A stretch of 64,000 nucleotides of DNA from Zelonia costaricensis. Its lineage: Eukaryota; Euglenozoa; Kinetoplastea; Trypanosomatida; Trypanosomatidae. The stretch lies in NCBI GenBank assembly GCA_030849075.1, contig JASAOO010003498.1, positions 1-64,000 on the forward strand, in the 5' to 3' direction. Of the stretch, positions 40,815 to 50,748 are shown piece after piece. A program made the translations under genes and the position numbers. The stretch's first letter is position 1, and the number at the start of each line of letters is the position of its first letter. The notes below the pieces were generated by a model that saw only the letters and a program-made list of their open reading frames with translations, was not told where the DNA came from and searched no databases.

Positions 40815-42237
40815 GACTGCACACCGAGGTGTGAATGGTGCGCGAGAGGGAAGGCGAGTCAGTACCCCGATTCTGAGCCGTGAATTGCGCGGCCGACGGC
40901 GATAAAAGACGCCAAGAGGGGAAGCGCGATCAGCAAAACGAACAGAACTCTCGCGGATGGCGCGTCGTTACTCGGACAGATGTTGCCGATCGCTTGGGCC
41001 GCCGTGAACAGCTCAGTGTGTGTACGTATGTGAGCAGGGGGGAGGGGGGAGGAGGGAGGGGCGGACGGACGGGTGGAAGAGTATAAACCTGTCAGAGATA
41101 CCGGGGAGAAAAAGAGCTGGCGAGAAGGGCAAACAGCGCGTGCCTATTCGCGCGTCTTGTCCTTGTTTCTCGCGCGACGCACGCTGCGGAGTTGACAAGC
41201 AGGCACACACACACACACACACACACCACACCTCGCAGAGAAAGCAGAAGAGTGCAGACACGTGCAGACGCCGCTGTCAGCCGATAGAAGAGGAAGAGGC
41301 AGCGCGTGCACAGAAGCAGAGAGAGAGAGAGAGCGGGAGAGAGAGAGAAAGGTCACGACTGTGTGGAACTTCCTCTTGATGACGGTGCTCGGTAAGCAGG
41401 ACACGTGGTGGCGTGTCGGGGGCGTGTTGACAGCGGATCAGAGGCAGTGAACAGGAGTAGGTGAGGGAGAGAGAGAAAAAAATGGAGCGAAGATGTTGTT
41501 GCCGAGGCAAGGGCGCATGCCGGACGTCATGAGCAGCTCGTCTGCCACGGCGGATGCAGCACGGTACGCCCTGCAGCCAGGTTTGTGTGCGGGTGCTTGC
41601 CACGAAAGCCGAGCGACACCAACAGACACAAATGAACACGCGCGGTGTACCGTGCAGGAGCCCTGCAATGCCGTGCGGTGAACCTCCCGCATGCATCGTC
41701 ACGGCTCTCGCGGAATTCGCAAATAGGAGAGGATGCCGCGCGTGCCTGAACGCCGCGCTGCAGATGAGAACATTTTTGCCGCCTTCATTACACGCTTTAG
41801 ACGCGAGGGTACCGAAAAGGCAGTTGCGGCGGGGGAGCGGAGAAGAAGATGAGGGGGCGGGGGGTGGAGGTGAGTCCGATGGCCCGTGGACCCGGGCCGC
41901 TCGGTGCCGTTGCGATTCGCCCTTTACACGACGGAACAGCGGAGACGCACATTCAGTCGCGTCACCTCTGGAAGGAGAGAGCAGCAGCAGCAGCAGCTGC
42001 AACAACAGCAGGAGCATGAGATAGTCAGCGAGCAAGGGCGGCACCCAAACGCGCGCGCCCACCTCACGCCACGCTGCCCTCTTGTCGAAGCAGAGCAAAC
42101 TACCGGAACAAGAGCCGGCACGCGGCGATGTGAACAGCTTACTCGGCCTCCACACCGCAGGGCGTGCAGTGTGAAGCAGAGCAGCTGCAACGCGCCGCGC
42201 AGCCCATCGTTGGGGCCGAGCCCTGTTGTTCTCCCCG
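40815..42237. other. 1.4-kb intergenic region upstream of the BPI/LetA-like gene
   Basis: No supported gene. It includes G-rich DNA at 41036-41075, a (CA)n run at about 41206-41226, a GA-rich block at 41318-41350 and a CAG-type run at 41983-42005. The pyrimidine tract in the RNA at 41036-41075 lies 220-260 bases upstream of the ATG at 40814. Confidence 0.5.
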
Positions 42238-42690
42238 TTAGTGCTTCTTTCCGCTGCGCTTCGGCTGTGCCTTTTTGGGCTTCTCGGCGCGCTGCCGGCG
42301 CTGCTTCAGACCTGCGCTGCCCGTCGCGGACGACGGGCGGAGCACGCGTGTTGCGGCCTCGCGCATCTTGGACGCGTCCTCCGCTTTCACGGCCGACTTG
42401 CGGTGCAGACGGTTGGCGTAGGCGACGGCGGCCTTCACGTTCGCCTTCGTGTTCTGCTTCTGGCGGAGCAGCAGGATGCGCCGTGACACACTCTCCTCCA
42501 ACGCCACTGGCGTGGCCTCCGTCCGCTCCAGCAGGTTCGTTGCCTCCGACTGCAGGCGGTCCTCCTCCTCGTGGACGAGCTGCGCGAGGCGCCGCCCCTC
42601 GGCCAGCGAGACGGTGCGACCTGCCGGGAGTGCGAGGCGGGGCTGCAGCAGCTGCTGCCGGTGCACCTGCTTGGCTGCAATCGCAGACAT
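42238..42690 (-). CDS. Hypothetical basic protein, 150 aa
   Basis: The ATG at 42690 gives 150 residues starting MSAIAAKQVHRQQLLQ. The frame upstream to 42939 is UTR-like. Most of the chain (about 25-110) is predicted helical with heptad-like hydrophobics (GRRLAQLVHEEEDRL, RRILLLRQKQNTKANV). The tail after 115 is Lys/Arg/Pro/Ala-rich and ends QPKRSGKKH. The high positive charge would fit a ribosomal, nucleolar or microtubule-associated protein, but I recognise no family. Strong third-position G/C bias supports it as real. Confidence 0.75.
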   Translation of the reverse strand: MSAIAAKQVHRQQLLQPRLALPAGRTVSLAEGRRLAQLVHEEEDRLQSEATNLLERTEATPVALEESVSRRILLLRQKQNTKANVKAAVAYANRLHRKSAVKAEDASKMREAATRVLRPSSATGSAGLKQRRQRAEKPKKAQPKRSGKKH

Positions 42691-43734
42691 CCGCTGGACG
42701 GGGCCGGAGTGGGCACACGCAGAGAGAGGGGAAGCAGGAGACGGGAGGTGGAGTTGCGCAAGAGAGACGCTGATAACTTGAACGGTGCGTGTGTGGAGGT
42801 GTGAAGGGAAGAAGCAGCGGCACGGGTGTGCGTGGAGGTGCGTCACGGCCGAATGCGGCAGGGGGGGGGGATGTACGCAGTAAGTGAGGGCGAGCGAGAA
42901 AGTGAGGCGGAGTACAGCGAATGGGGACGGGGGACGCACATCTGCAGTCGCGGATGCGGCAGCTGCAGGCTGCTGAATGGGGGGGGCCGTAGGAGGAGGA
43001 CTCGTCGACTGTGCACAACGCGGCTCCGTCCGCGGAGCACCTAACCGACGACTCCTCGCGACCCTGTTGCTGAGCCAGTCGCCTCACCACGGAGCTGTCT
43101 CGACTTGGTCTCCGTTATCCTCCCGTGTTCTCTCCCGACGAAGTCACGGAAAAGGAGTCGTAATGCACGGCCGACGGCTTCGAAGTCGGTGTTGGCGTGT
43201 GTGTGTGTGTGCTTCCTGGTGTGCTGGCTGCCAAACCACTTAGTAGGATAATAGACTGAGATAAAACGTAAACAAAGGAGAAACGGGAAAAAGACATGCG
43301 AATGCGGAGGAGGAGGAAGTGACCACGTTGCACCCAAGCCCACGCACACAGGACTGCACACACGGGCGAGAGCGTGGCGAGAAACACAGTCGGGACGCAG
43401 GAGGGCGAGCACGGCGGCAGACAACACGGCAGACAACACGGCCGCTGGAAGACGAAGAAGAAGAGGGAGAAAGGAAAGGGGAGCACATGGGCAGGGCAGC
43501 GAAGGCAAAGAGGGAATACGTGAAACACAGAAGAAACAGCGAGAGAAGAAAGCGAAGGTGCAGGACCGAAGCAACGGCGCCGCGTGCCGGTGGTGAGGTC
43601 GTGCGGAGAGGTGGCAGACCGACGCTGCTGGAAGGAGCACCCGAGGCGAACAGGCGTGCTCTCACGAAAGCATCGCTCCTTTCTATCCTCCCATACAGCA
43701 CCCACGCCAGCGTCGCTCCGGCGCACAGCCCCCC
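42691..43734. other. Intergenic between the NEK-like kinase and the basic protein
   Basis: No supported gene. Open frames are Cys/Ser/Arg-rich noise. It probably holds the kinase 3' UTR and processing signals. Confidence 0.5.
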
Positions 43735-45042
43735 CTACGTCGGCCTCGCGCCTCCGACGTCAATGTGGTGGTCCTGCATGACCAGCCTTATCACGTCGTT
43801 CGGGTCCAGCGACGCGTCCGGGAATGCCCACAGCAGTTCAGACACGCCTGCGCCGAGCTGCTCGGGATTGCTGCCGCGGCAGGCGATGAGTACGCCAATG
43901 AGAAAGCGCAGCTCGTGGTTGTGCCGCAGCATGCGTGTGAGCCGAGCCTCTGTCGAGGTACCTTGCGACACGAGAAAGAGCCGGCCCAGTCGCTCCAGCA
44001 CCGTTCCTGCATCGGCCGCCTTGGCTGCTGCTGCGGCAGCGGCGGCGGCGGTGGCGGTGGCGGCTGGTGGTGGGGACGCCGGTGACGTGTCCCGGTCGGG
44101 GTACACGGGTATGGCGTTGCTGCGGACGAAGTCGGCGATGGGGGAGGCGAGGCGGACGAGCACTTCGTACGCCGTCGCCCGCGGCTCCTCGTGCTTCGTC
44201 AGACACGCCGCGATGACGTCGGCGATGGCGCTGCCGTAGGTGGCTTTCGTGTAGTCGCGGAAGCGGGGCATGGGGTCGTAGTTGAGGATCTTTCCGAAGA
44301 GCTCCCGGTCCGTCAGCTTGCGGTTCCAGAAGGGGCGGTGCAGGCACAGCAGCTCGTAGAACATGGTGCCGGCGGAGAAGATGTCGGTCTTGGTCGTGTA
44401 CGCGTCGCCAGCCGCGATCTCAGGGGAGATGTACGTCGGCGTCCCGACGCGCGTGCGCACCAGCTGCCGCGTCGCCTCGAGCGATCGCACGAGGCCATAG
44501 TCCCCGATCATGGCCTTCTCGATGCTGCCGTCGCTGTTCAGCGTCAGGAAGACGTTGCCAGGCTTGATGTCGCGGTGGATGAGGCGGCGGGAGTGGCTGT
44601 AGTTGAGGGCGGAGAACACCTGCGCCATGATGCGCACCGTCACACCTGGCGGCGGCGCGCGGCGCTCCCGCACGCAGCGGGAGATGAAGTCGTGCAGGTC
44701 GCCGCCCTCGCAGTAGCGCATGGCAAGGCAGTAGCAGTTTGCAAACTCCCCCCGTGACGCCTCGACCCAGGCCCCAATGTACGGCACCACGTACGGGTGG
44801 TCCATCGAGCTCAGCGCGGTCATCTCACGCTGCATCTGAACGGCGTCCTCCTGGGCGTAGCGGCCACTTCGCATCACCTTGACGACGCACTGGCGTGGGA
44901 AGGTGATGTTGTGCCGGGGGTTGGGCACCGTGGCCGTGCGTATGGCGAGGTACACCTCACCAAAGCCGCCGCTGCCGATGAGCCGGTCCAGCTGCAGCTC
45001 GCGCCCAATAATGCGCGACGGCTCGGTGATGGGGTTCGCCAT
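43735..45042 (-). CDS. Protein kinase, NEK-like
   Basis: A Ser/Thr protein kinase of 435 residues from the ATG at 45042. The glycine loop GSGGFGEV is at 23-30, the ATP-anchoring Lys is K55 (VVKV), the catalytic loop HRDIKPGN is at 156-163, and the metal-binding motif reads DYG (181-183) instead of DFG. GTPTYISPE marks the activation-segment end. The catalytic Asp158 and Asn163 are present, so it should be active. The order of motifs and the LIHRDIKPGNVFL sequence are closest to the NIMA-related (NEK) family, which is expanded in trypanosomatids and linked to flagella and cell division. The kinase domain ends near 300. A Pro/Ala-rich linker and a C-terminal helical region of about 100 residues follow, without a domain I know. 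Confidence 0.9.
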   Translation of the reverse strand: MANPITEPSRIIGRELQLDRLIGSGGFGEVYLAIRTATVPNPRHNITFPRQCVVKVMRSGRYAQEDAVQMQREMTALSSMDHPYVVPYIGAWVEASRGEFANCYCLAMRYCEGGDLHDFISRCVRERRAPPPGVTVRIMAQVFSALNYSHSRRLIHRDIKPGNVFLTLNSDGSIEKAMIGDYGLVRSLEATRQLVRTRVGTPTYISPEIAAGDAYTTKTDIFSAGTMFYELLCLHRPFWNRKLTDRELFGKILNYDPMPRFRDYTKATYGSAIADVIAACLTKHEEPRATAYEVLVRLASPIADFVRSNAIPVYPDRDTSPASPPPAATATAAAAAAAAAKAADAGTVLERLGRLFLVSQGTSTEARLTRMLRHNHELRFLIGVLIACRGSNPEQLGAGVSELLWAFPDASLDPNDVIRLVMQDHHIDVGGARPT

Positions 45043-46488
45043 GGCCTACGCTGCGAGTGGCACTTGCACTGCCGCGGCCCGCTGGGCACAGAGCGGGGGC
45101 GAGAACGCAGCGGCCGTGTGGAGCTGCGCACAAGGAGGCGAAAGANCGGAGCGCCACGGAAAGGGCAAAGCGGCCGCAGATTTAAGCGACCGAAGCAGCA
45201 AGGGAAGTGATGCGAGGCGGCTCGCACGTGTAGCGGAGTGGGCAGCAGCAGCGAAGAGCAGAGGTGGAGCAGAGGACGAGAGGAGAGGGGGTGCCTTGAG
45301 AAAGGCCGCTCTGAGTGTCTGAACGCACTGACGGAGGCGCGCGTGTGTGAACGTGTGCGGGAGGAGGGAGGAGAGGGAAGACGCCAGAGGAGGGAGATGG
45401 TCGTGACAGGTGTGAGTGAGGAGCAGCGCGTCGGGAAAGAGGTGTCGCACTGTGGCACGCGCCATCAAGTGATGCCTTGTCGGAGGGGGAGGGGGGAGGG
45501 CGACTTCGAGTCGGCGTACGCGGCGCGCACGAGCGGCATTTCCGCCTGTTCCATAGCCCATTGCAGCGGCACGACCAGGCTGCATCCATACAGAACGCAG
45601 AGAGGGAGCCGTGTCCGCACGTGGCTGCAGCCGTGCTAGCTGCCTGCCCTTCCGCTGATTGGTCGTCTTCGCGAGTTTTCTTCGTGTCTTCTTCTTCGGC
45701 CCGCCCGTTGGGTGTGGCGCTGGTCTGTGCTCAGGGTGAGCTGTGAAAGCAAAAGAGAAGTGACACACACGTGGAGGGCTGTGTGCGGACCTGGTCCCCC
45801 GTGGTGGGGCTGGTCTCCTCGGCGTCTCTCTCGACGGCGTTGAGGACGCGTACCGCACCCCAGTGCGTGGAGGACACGTTCGCGGGGCACGGAGCCCAAC
45901 CCGGTTGCACAAGCGCGAAGAGAAAAATGGGAAGAAAGCGATCGGGCCGGTGTTTGGTGGCACTGTTGCCGCGGGGGCTCCGCGGGGGCGGAGTGGCCCA
46001 GACGGGCGGTGCAGTCGTATGTGGTGGAGGGGCCGCGAGGAGGAGCGTGGAGGAAGCGGCGGGGGTCCACCCGGTGGCTGCCGCACTCACCGCTCCCCCT
46101 CACAGCACGTCACTAAAAGACGCTCTGCCAGACAAGGCTGTGGTGAAGTAGAGTGAGGTGTGGGGTGGGGAGGGGGCCAACCGACGTCGTCTCGCCTCTG
46201 GACACCTCCGCACGTCGCCACATACTCCGCCCCGTGTGACATGGGAGCGCCTGGTGAGTGCCCTTCACCATTATTTACGTGCCACGGTTGCCACCCTGAT
46301 GGGGGCACGGATGCACTCGCCACAGATGCCGAGACACAACGATAGACTGGCACCGCACGCGCACACACACGCTGACACACGCACACGCACACACACACTA
46401 GCGGCGGGCTGCGCGGCGTCACGGCGCTCTCGCACGTGGACAAGTCAGATGTAAAGTGAAAAGCGAGCACGGCTGGTACGATGAAAAG

Positions 46489-46530
46489 GGCACACACGCA
46501 CACGCACACGCACACGCACACGCACACGCA
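46489..46530. repeat. (CACACG)n hexamer microsatellite
   Basis: About six to seven tandem copies of the hexamer CACACG in the 3-kb intergenic region. Confidence 0.85.
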
Positions 46531-46979
46531 AGAGGGAGAGAGAAGAGGAGAGCGCAAAGACGCCCCGCTGTATCGTAGTCGAGATGAGGGGGGGGAAGGC
46601 CGGAAGGCCAGGAGGGGTGGGGGGGGAGGGGGGGAGCCAGTGTTTCGAGGGGAGGTCGTGAGGGAAGCGGTCGACGGCCGTGAGGTGGGCACCAGCGAGG
46701 GTGCACCACCGCCACACCCGGCACCCGCACTCAGCAGTCGCACTCACCCCACGCCTCGTATGAGCAACCGAGCTGCGACCAGACTGCCGCGTCCGCGTGC
46801 GGGCTTGCACCCCGTTGCCACACACGCCGCGCGACAGAGGTGCCAGCAGGAGGCGGCCAAGAAGCGACGAGGACACTCACACGGCACGGGGAATGTGGAA
46901 CGGAAGTGAGAGAGAGGGGGGGTTGGCAGCCAGCGCATGTCGAGGCAAAGGCTCACACCCACAGTGGTACGTGCGCAGT

Positions 46980-46980
<1 letters not shown>

Positions 46981-47008
<28 letters not shown>
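46981..47008. repeat. (AC)14 microsatellite
   Basis: Twenty-eight bases of perfect AC dinucleotide repeat in the intergenic region downstream of the SET gene. Confidence 0.9.
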
Positions 47009-47011
<3 letters not shown>

Positions 47012-47970
47012 AGTGCACGCATTCTTGCCGGCACGGCGGGGCCGGATAGGAACGGAGAGGGAGGACGCCAAGCGCGCAAAGACACATACGCAGAGGAGAC
47101 AAGAAACGCCAAAACGCATGAAGGGAGAAGAGAAGAGGACGACGCGCGGCCATGATGGCCACCCTCAGCAACCGACAAGACGAAGACGAGCCCCCGCTGG
47201 GCAGGAAACAGCACAGACGTGGGGGAGAGGTGGCGATGGGGGGAGGGAGGAGGGGCTGAGTCTTGGCACTCGGCGGGAGGGTCCACAAGATGCGCGGCGG
47301 CATCAGCACGCAGGAGGGAAGGAGAGAATCAGCGGTGAGAGAAGGACACGCAAGGCAAGCGGCGGAGAGTACACGCGTTGGACGGAAACTGAGCGAGTCG
47401 CACGAAGGGGGAGGGGGACGGAAAGCGTCACGAGGGCGCAACGGGGAAAGGAGGAGGTGGGAAGCGAAAGAGGGGTCGCGGCACGGGAGGGGGAGGGGGA
47501 GCGGCATCGCGGCGCACACGTGACATGTGAAGCAGTGCACCGCGTGCCTGTGTGTGAGTGTGGTGGGGGGAGGGAGGGGGGAGAAGGGACGGGGAAGGCG
47601 GGCGAGCAGGAGGCGAGGAGCGGCCCAGCTAGTGTCCTGCGGCAAGTGCCGTCTCGCGCAGCGTTCCGCTGTTCGTGAAGCACGGAAGCTGTGCAGAAGC
47701 CGCCTGCCTTTTGCTGTGAACATCTCGTGAGACGCTCTTCGCAGTGCCTTCGCGGTGGAAGAGGCAGTGCACTGATTTTTGGGTTTGCGGCTACTGCTGC
47801 TGCTGCTGCTGCGCCGACGCCACCTCACACGACTGCGCCGATCTCGCCCACCCAACCGATGTACGCAGTAGCCCAGAGACACCCGTATGCACATGGCACG
47901 TGCACCTGGCCGAGCGCAAGAGGAGGCCCAGCGGTGCAACTCCGTCATGCAAGACAACTACAGCGCACGG

Positions 47971-49518
47971 TTAGATGGGGTTCAGCTTGATGGCGAGGTT
48001 GTGGTGTAGCGAAACCATCGGCTGGTCCGCCATGCTCACCTTCGGCGTGGTCGCCAGCGAGCCCGGCGTGACGAAGCCCTCGCACTTGTTGGTGCCGCAG
48101 TTGCACTGGAAACCTGGCATCGTCGAGTCCATGAACTGGCGGTAGTCCATCGTGAGCTCCTCGCCCTTGCGGACGTCGCGCAGCGCGAGCACGTTCAGCG
48201 AGCGACCCGGCGCGAACGTCATGTTGGGATCGCACGAGTGGTTGAAGGCGCGCCACTGCGCCGGGTCGCGGTCCCACAGCGCGTAGTAGTGCCCGTCGCG
48301 CCCCACCGGCCACGCGTTGTGCTGGAAGTCGGAGTAGTCGGCCTTGCTAAAGTGGTCCTGCACGTACGGCTTGGTGCACAGCCGCACTGGGCGGCACTCG
48401 TCGTTAAAGATGATGGTGCCGACGCAGATGTCCTCCGTGGCGCGGAGGTGGTAGCCGCGGATGGGGTCGAAGCGGCGGACGAACAGCAGCCGCTCCCGCC
48501 GGCACCGCTCGATGGCTTCGCGGATCTGTAGGATGGCGAAGTCGCGCTGCCGGAAGCCCTGGTTGAGGCGCAGAATCCAGTCCGCCGAGCCCTCCTGCCC
48601 GTACGGGTACATAATGCCACAGTTCGGGTTGATCTCGAGGAAGACGACCTTGTTGTTGTGGCGCCGGTCGATGCGGACGTCGATGCGGCCGTAGCCGATG
48701 CCGCCCATCATGCGCTTGAAAGCGGAGCGGGCCATCTCCATCATGGGCTCCAGCGCCGGGTCCTCCTTGGGCACCTGCCGCCACTCCATCCCCTCGTACG
48801 AGGCCCACTTGAGCTGGAAGTGCTTGAAGTCCTCGCCCTCCGGGAACGCCACCTGTACCGGTGGGAACACCCGCACCCCCTCCGGCTCGGCGGCGTCGCC
48901 GCACGCGAGGATGGTTGCCTCGTCGCCGCTGATGAACTCCTCCACGAGAGCGAACTGGTACTCCTCCATGAACCGCGCCGCGCGCTCCACGAGTTGCGCC
49001 ATGTCGTACACCTTGCAGCTCTTGTCCATGCCAACGCTGCTGTAGCCCGAGATGTGCTTGATGATGCACGGGAACTGCAGCTCGGCGCAAAGGCCGGCGA
49101 TGTCGTCTCCAGGCTCCAGCACGGCGTAGTTCGCCGTCGTGATGTTGTAGTAGTGCGCAACGAGCTTCATGTCCGGCTTCGACATCTCGTAGTACTTCGC
49201 GATGGCCCCTGTGTGCGGCACCTTGAACTCCTCCAGCGCCTCGACGACCTCCACCCCGGCACGGTCCTCGTCCCTGGCGCCATCGCACTGGTTGTAGAAA
49301 ACATCGAACTTGCCAGACATGACGAGCTGGCGGATCTGCCGGTACGCCGTTGCCTTTTTGATGAGCTCGAGGTGGAAGGTGAAGTGTGCGTCGTCGGTGT
49401 CGAAGAAGTTCTGCGGGGTCTGCACGAGGTCGCCCTCGTACTCTTTGAGCGCGCTGTCGGAGCCCTCGTACGAGCAGGCGAGCACGCACACCCGGATCGG
49501 CTTCGACATCGCCTCCAT
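47971..49518 (-). CDS. ATP-grasp (D-Ala-D-Ala ligase-like) domain fused to a SET domain
   Basis: A 515-residue protein from the ATG at 49518; a second ATG three codons later (MSKPIRV) is also possible. Residues 1-330 are an ATP-grasp fold of the D-Ala-D-Ala ligase type: FPCIIKHISGYSSVGMD (149-165) with the ATP-binding Lys, LVEEFISGDEATILACG (191-207), and the metal-binding end GRIDVRIDR...VVFLEINPNCG (277-301). Residues about 348-465 are a SET domain: GYHLRATEDICVG, NHSCDPN (426-432) and GEELTMDYRQF (452-462). A post-SET zinc motif CNCGTNKCEG follows at 472-481. SET domains transfer methyl groups from S-adenosylmethionine to Lys. The ATP-grasp half normally joins a carboxylate to an amine. 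Substrates of both halves are unknown. No targeting signal is evident. Confidence 0.92.
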   Translation of the reverse strand: MEAMSKPIRVCVLACSYEGSDSALKEYEGDLVQTPQNFFDTDDAHFTFHLELIKKATAYRQIRQLVMSGKFDVFYNQCDGARDEDRAGVEVVEALEEFKVPHTGAIAKYYEMSKPDMKLVAHYYNITTANYAVLEPGDDIAGLCAELQFPCIIKHISGYSSVGMDKSCKVYDMAQLVERAARFMEEYQFALVEEFISGDEATILACGDAAEPEGVRVFPPVQVAFPEGEDFKHFQLKWASYEGMEWRQVPKEDPALEPMMEMARSAFKRMMGGIGYGRIDVRIDRRHNNKVVFLEINPNCGIMYPYGQEGSADWILRLNQGFRQRDFAILQIREAIERCRRERLLFVRRFDPIRGYHLRATEDICVGTIIFNDECRPVRLCTKPYVQDHFSKADYSDFQHNAWPVGRDGHYYALWDRDPAQWRAFNHSCDPNMTFAPGRSLNVLALRDVRKGEELTMDYRQFMDSTMPGFQCNCGTNKCEGFVTPGSLATTPKVSMADQPMVSLHHNLAIKLNPI

Positions 49519-50469
49519 GATGGACCGTGGGAGCGAGAGAGAGAGGAGGAGGAGCCGAGGGGGGAGGTGAGAAGGGAGGCGGGAAGTTGAAGAAGTGGGA
49601 CTTGACGAAGGGGGGGGGTGTGCACCTCTGTGGAGGCGTGTGCGTGCGTCTGTGCCGATGTGGACCCAATTAGCAATGTATAGTGAGGGAGGGAGAGCGG
49701 TGAGAGGAGGCAGGCAGGCTTGAGGGGATGAGGAAGAGGGGAAGAGAATATATATGCGGAGGAGGAGGGGGGACTGCGTGTCGCTGTGTATGCGTGTGTG
49801 TATGTGCGGGCCAAGAAGTCGAATGGAACGTTGCAGGGGGGGGAAGGGCGGGGCAGCTGGGGGAGACGGTGGCGCAACGCGAAATGGGGTGTGGAGGAAA
49901 GGAAAGGAAAGGAAAGGGGCGGGGAGGGGGGGGGGGCGTGCGTGCGGAAAACCGCAGCTGTCAGGGGTGGGAGTGCGGGGAGGGAGGGGGGGGGGCGAAC
50001 AGTACAGAGGCCGTCATGATAAGGGAGTGCAGGCAAAGGGGGGAGGGAGAAACACAGTCGTGGAGCGCACGGGGAAGAGGGGGGACGGGTGAGCGGTGCA
50101 GTCCTCCAGCGGCGCGTCCGTAAAGAGGGCCCGTGCGAGCTGAGACATCGGCGAGGCGGGCAGCGCACGGGGCTGGCGCTGTGGGATTCAAGCACGGCGA
50201 ACGCCGCACACAAGGGAGAGGGCGGGGCGGGAAGGGAGGGGCGAGGGTGTTGTGTACGTGGCGTATCGAGACTTACGTTCCGTGAGTGCACCACCAGTAG
50301 AGCACAGCTGGAGGGAGCAAGGCAATCGAACGAGCGTTGTCTGACGGAGGCAGATGGAGGACACACGGTGCGGCGCGTCCCTGCGACTGTGCGGGCGCGC
50401 GCATAAACACGCGGAAGCGGGGGCGGGGCGAGCATGTCGCCTGAAACGACTGCCGCGGCTTGCGCGCCT
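49519..50469. other. Intergenic upstream of the ATP-grasp/SET gene
   Basis: No supported gene. Purine-rich plus-strand DNA (49530-49580) just upstream of the ATG at 49518 is a pyrimidine tract in the RNA, typical of a trans-splicing signal. A short GGAAA repeat lies at about 49896-49918 and G runs lie at 49926-49936 and 49986-49995. Confidence 0.55.
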
Positions 50470-50748
50470 CTACTTGTTTTTTCGTGCCGCGGATGCAGCC
50501 GGAGTGGCCGAGGTGCGGACAGCGTCGGGGTCGCTGCTGGGGGCCTCACCGCCATCCTCCGACGTGGGCACAGCGTGTTCTGCTTGACGTGTGGGTCGGT
50601 TGAGGCGCCGCATAGGCAGCAGCACGTGCAGGAGGAGGTAGTAGAGCATGCCGGCAAAGACGGCGCCGGGGATGACGTACTCGCGCAGAACCATGGCCCA
50701 GTGCGGCTCGTCCTCGTAGGCGAGGGAGGAGGACGGCGGCGCGGGCAT
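50470..50748 (-). CDS. Small single-pass membrane protein, 92 aa
   Basis: The ATG at 50748 gives 92 residues. The longer frame starts with GTG and is not needed. It has a short N-terminus (1-20), one hydrophobic helix at about 24-45 (IPGAVFAGMLYYLLLHVLL), then MRRLNR, which by the positive-inside rule puts the C-terminus in the cytosol or matrix. The tail (47-92) is Ser/Ala/Pro/Asp-rich and ends ARKNK. No family recognised. Such proteins in trypanosomatids are often accessory subunits of mitochondrial or ER complexes; here that is only a suggestion. Its size and third-position bias are consistent with a real gene. Confidence 0.72.
   Translation of the reverse strand: MPAPPSSSLAYEDEPHWAMVLREYVIPGAVFAGMLYYLLLHVLLPMRRLNRPTRQAEHAVPTSEDGGEAPSSDPDAVRTSATPAASAARKNK

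Larger units (their letters stand above)
45043..47970. other. 2.9-kb intergenic region, probable 3' UTR of the ATP-grasp/SET gene
   Basis: No supported gene in nearly 3 kb. It contains an ambiguous base at 45146, CA-rich DNA at 46361-46400, a (CACACG)n hexamer array at about 46489-46530, G-rich DNA at 46590-46635, an (AC)14 run at 46981-47008 and purine-rich blocks at 47230-47500. Long minus-strand frames (45046-46086, 46087-46743, 46953-47957) are repeat readings. An unannotated non-coding RNA or a retroelement remnant is possible but not visible to me. Confidence 0.5.

Noticed and set aside
45046..46086. A 346-codon minus-strand open frame upstream of the kinase gene
   Set aside because: Pro/Arg/His-rich UTR reading that crosses the ambiguous base at 45146; no domain.
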